Positions 18,686 through 20,607 of a stretch of 20,607 nucleotides of DNA are shown here, one piece after another. The notes beneath the pieces are model-generated. The model ran no database searches. It was given only the letters and a program-made list of their open reading frames with translations, and was not told where the DNA came from. The translations under genes and the position numbers were made by a program. Within the stretch, counting starts at the first letter, position 1, and every line of letters starts with the position of its first letter. Source of the stretch: Entrophospora sp. SA101 (taxonomy: Eukaryota > Glomeromycota > Glomeromycetes > Entrophosporales > Entrophosporaceae); the NCBI GenBank assembly GCA_958430865.1, contig CAUDNR010004041.1, forward strand, positions 18,971-39,577, given 5' to 3'.

Positions 18686-18787
18686 GGGCATATTAAGTAT
18701 ATAAATTATTTTAGTACTATTAAACTTATTAAACTTAATGACAGTAAGGGACAAATTAATGGGTGAAATGATTTTATTCTAAATATT

Positions 18788-20607
18788 TTATTTGTTGCCA
18801 GTATAGAATGGTCTTGGACAAGTAGTATCTTTGTATTCATCTTTCACAGATGGATGAATATTATTATAAAGGTATTCTTGTCTTTTGTAATCAATCCAAA
18901 GGAGGCGGTGTTAACACTAAAATAGATAAAGTTCTAATTTCTTCAAAAATATCTGCTTCTTTGGTTTTCAATAAACTGAATTCAATAAAAGGTCCATTAA
19001 CAACTTCTTGAACTTTCACTGTACCAAGATTAGATGCTTTAAAAAGAAAATGTTGAAATTTCTTATACTTGGTAATTTCTTAAAATAAATTCCCAATATA
19101 GATTTGATATCCAAATATTGAAAACCTTTTCCACCTTCATAACATTGTGCTTTATTTAATCCAGCTGGTCTAGACTTTTTTACCACCTCAACCACATGAT
19201 CTAGACAATCTGCTCTTGTTTTTCTGTAGAGTTTTTTAATCAGGCCAAAACTACCATCACATTTGAATTTGGTATGTCCAGGAATCATGAAATTTAATTC
19301 AATACTTTCATAATAACCACAAATTACTAAATATAAATAGAACCAAATTGTTACATTATTTTTATTCTGTCCACCAGCATTATCACAAGTAACTTTTAAA
19401 TGCTTTCACCTTTATTCAATTTCTTAATTCCATCAAAAATCATACTAAGAGTTCCATTGGGTCCTTTTCCTATAACTTCATCTTCATTAAGAACATAATT
19501 AATTTGCTCCCTTACTGCTTCATCTTGAATACCAAATAAATGAACTTTGCACAGACTAAGGTAATAGATTTTACTTACTTGTTGATCTAAGTGTGGTACA
19601 TGAACATTTTGGGCTCAATCATAACTATAATGAGCAGTAGCATCAATACTACAATATTGTGTTTTACTCTTTGAATAATTCTGATTAACTAATTTTCTTT
19701 GCTCTTCTGCTAATTTAGTGTTTTTATTATAATAATTTCTTTCTAATTTGGCTTTAGACAGATGTTCTTTAAATCTTTTGAGCAAATCTTTAGCTTCTTC
19801 CTCTTGGCAAGCATTGTAATGTAAACCATTTCTAAAATGTTGACAAGTATCACACAAATCAGTCCTGGAACTCATAATTTGAATTTCTGGTGTCAATTGA
19901 TGTCATTATTTTCTGAAAGCATCATACTTCAATGATTTCAATCTGTTATTTTCCTCTAGACCAGCTAGAAAATCTCTGTGGACTGATTTATAACTCATTT
20001 CAGCTGGTAAGAATACAATTGTTTGGGTTATTCTATTGTTACTTCTTCCTGGACTTGGTAATCCATGGACTTCTGCATAATTTTCTAGAAAATTCTTTAC
20101 TACCTCTGCAACACTTTTGTCAATCACCATCTTAGCTTTCCATTGAGGCATTCTTTTAATATTACCATGAACTCTTGGTAAAAGGCCATTGCCTATTAGG
20201 TGATTTCTGATATTTTCAAAATAAGACCTACCAATTCCTAACATATTGAGATAAGTTTCTTGACAAAGAAGTGTATTGTGATCCCAGTGGTAGAAAGTTC
20301 TTTATTAGATCTAGTTTTCTTTTTAAGGCGTCTACTACTGCTTGTTAATCCACCATCCATTGCCCTAAGTTGGGCCATTAAAAATATGTCTTGTTCAGAC
20401 TTAGAAAGTTCTTGAAAGGATTCCCTTAATTCTGCAAATTGTTCCTTAGGAATTCTTGAAGAACAATTACAACCACAACCTTTTTCTAAAAAATCAATTG
20501 CTTTTTGATATTCATTAGAACCATTAAAATTAACATAGCGGGTATTCGATTTTACGAAATGATCAGCATTAGTTTCACAACATATAAATCATATACAAAT
20601 GACCTGT
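18788..20607 (-). pseudogene. DUF7869-type RNase H-fold putative transposase, disrupted and cut by the window edge
   Basis: Pieces in successive frames follow this family from its N-terminal part to its end. They are FLEKGCGCNCSS with ELRESFQELSKSEQDIFLM (20545-20290); a frameshift to LCQETYLNMLGIGRSYFENI; PSPGRSNNRITQTIVFLPAE; then TAA-TGA at 19903-19908; and HQLTPEIQIM with RTDLCDTCQHFRNG. The RNase H-like core shows CSIDATAHYSYD followed by TGA at 19615-19617, then AQNVHVPHLDQQV. A frameshift near 19400 leads to VTCDNAGGQNKNN and IPGHTKFKCDGSFGLIKKLY; these Asp-containing motifs are candidate catalytic sites. Two more shifts (near 19080 and 18890) precede the C-terminal tail RQEYLYNNIHPSVKDEY, which ends at TAA 18788-18790. 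The first codons lie beyond position 20607. The family name is from memory; the mobile role is inferred from its RNase H-like core and its abundance. Confidence 0.82.

Noticed and set aside
19932..20135. Plus-strand frame over the transposase
   Set aside because: Antisense shadow of a recognisable transposase segment.
1..20607. tRNA, rRNA, CRISPR array or telomeric repeat
   Set aside because: No tRNA B-box-like GGTTCGANTCC with a matching cloverleaf, no conserved rRNA stretch, no regularly spaced repeats, and only one isolated AAACCCTAA.
17493..20607. A functional gene block using TGA as tryptophan
   Set aside because: Several frameshifts and a TAA also interrupt the frames, and TGG is used for Trp in the same pieces, so decay explains the data without a changed code; kept only as a question to test.

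Overview
The window reads as a piece of an AT-rich, intron-rich fungal nuclear genome. Two genes are fungal in character: a Chs7-type chitin synthase chaperone and an RMT2-type arginine methyltransferase with an ankyrin N-terminus. The broken genes around them (a tyrosine-kinase-like kinase fragment ending in a short conserved tail, a Crinkler-like P-loop NTPase, a DUF7869-type putative transposase) belong to families strongly expanded in arbuscular mycorrhizal fungi. My best guess is Rhizophagus or a close relative; this is inference from gene content and style, with no database search.

Four genes can be rebuilt exon by exon to full, uninterrupted reading frames: (1) a secreted 5'-nucleotidase-family metallophosphoesterase, + strand, 984-3207, six exons, 577 aa, including three consecutive exons of 24-26 nt; (2) protein arginine methyltransferase RMT2, + strand, 5250-6461, three exons, 355 aa; (3) the chitin synthase export chaperone CHS7, + strand, 11160-12450, five exons, 315 aa; (4) a PRELI/MSF1 (Ups-like) mitochondrial phospholipid-transfer protein, - strand, 15429-14444, four exons, 178 aa. 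Their introns are mostly 62-120 nt, with GTAAGT/GTAATT-type donors and T-rich or A-rich TAG/CAG acceptors. They do unrelated housekeeping jobs (nucleotide/phosphate scavenging at the surface, ribosomal-protein methylation, ER export of chitin synthase, mitochondrial lipid transfer), and no operon-like logic links them.

Between these genes lies decayed DNA. At about 7350-8480 there is a frameshifted Crinkler-like P-loop NTPase; at 17085-16548 a kinase fragment that has lost its HRD aspartate and its DFG segment. The last 3.4 kb (about 17.2-20.6 kb) looks like a mobile-element block: a broken DUF7869-type RNase H-fold putative transposase running off the right edge, a broken coiled-coil/zinc-ribbon gene in the same orientation, and a small basic ORF on the opposite strand.

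The points most worth a second look are the tandem GT-NN-GT splice donors shared by three of the four intact genes, the excess of in-frame TGA over other stops in the mobile block, the unnamed coiled-coil/zinc-ribbon gene that accompanies the transposase, and plausible regulatory sites (CACGTG upstream of the nucleotidase, AAACCCTAA upstream of RMT2). No tRNA, rRNA or CRISPR array was seen.
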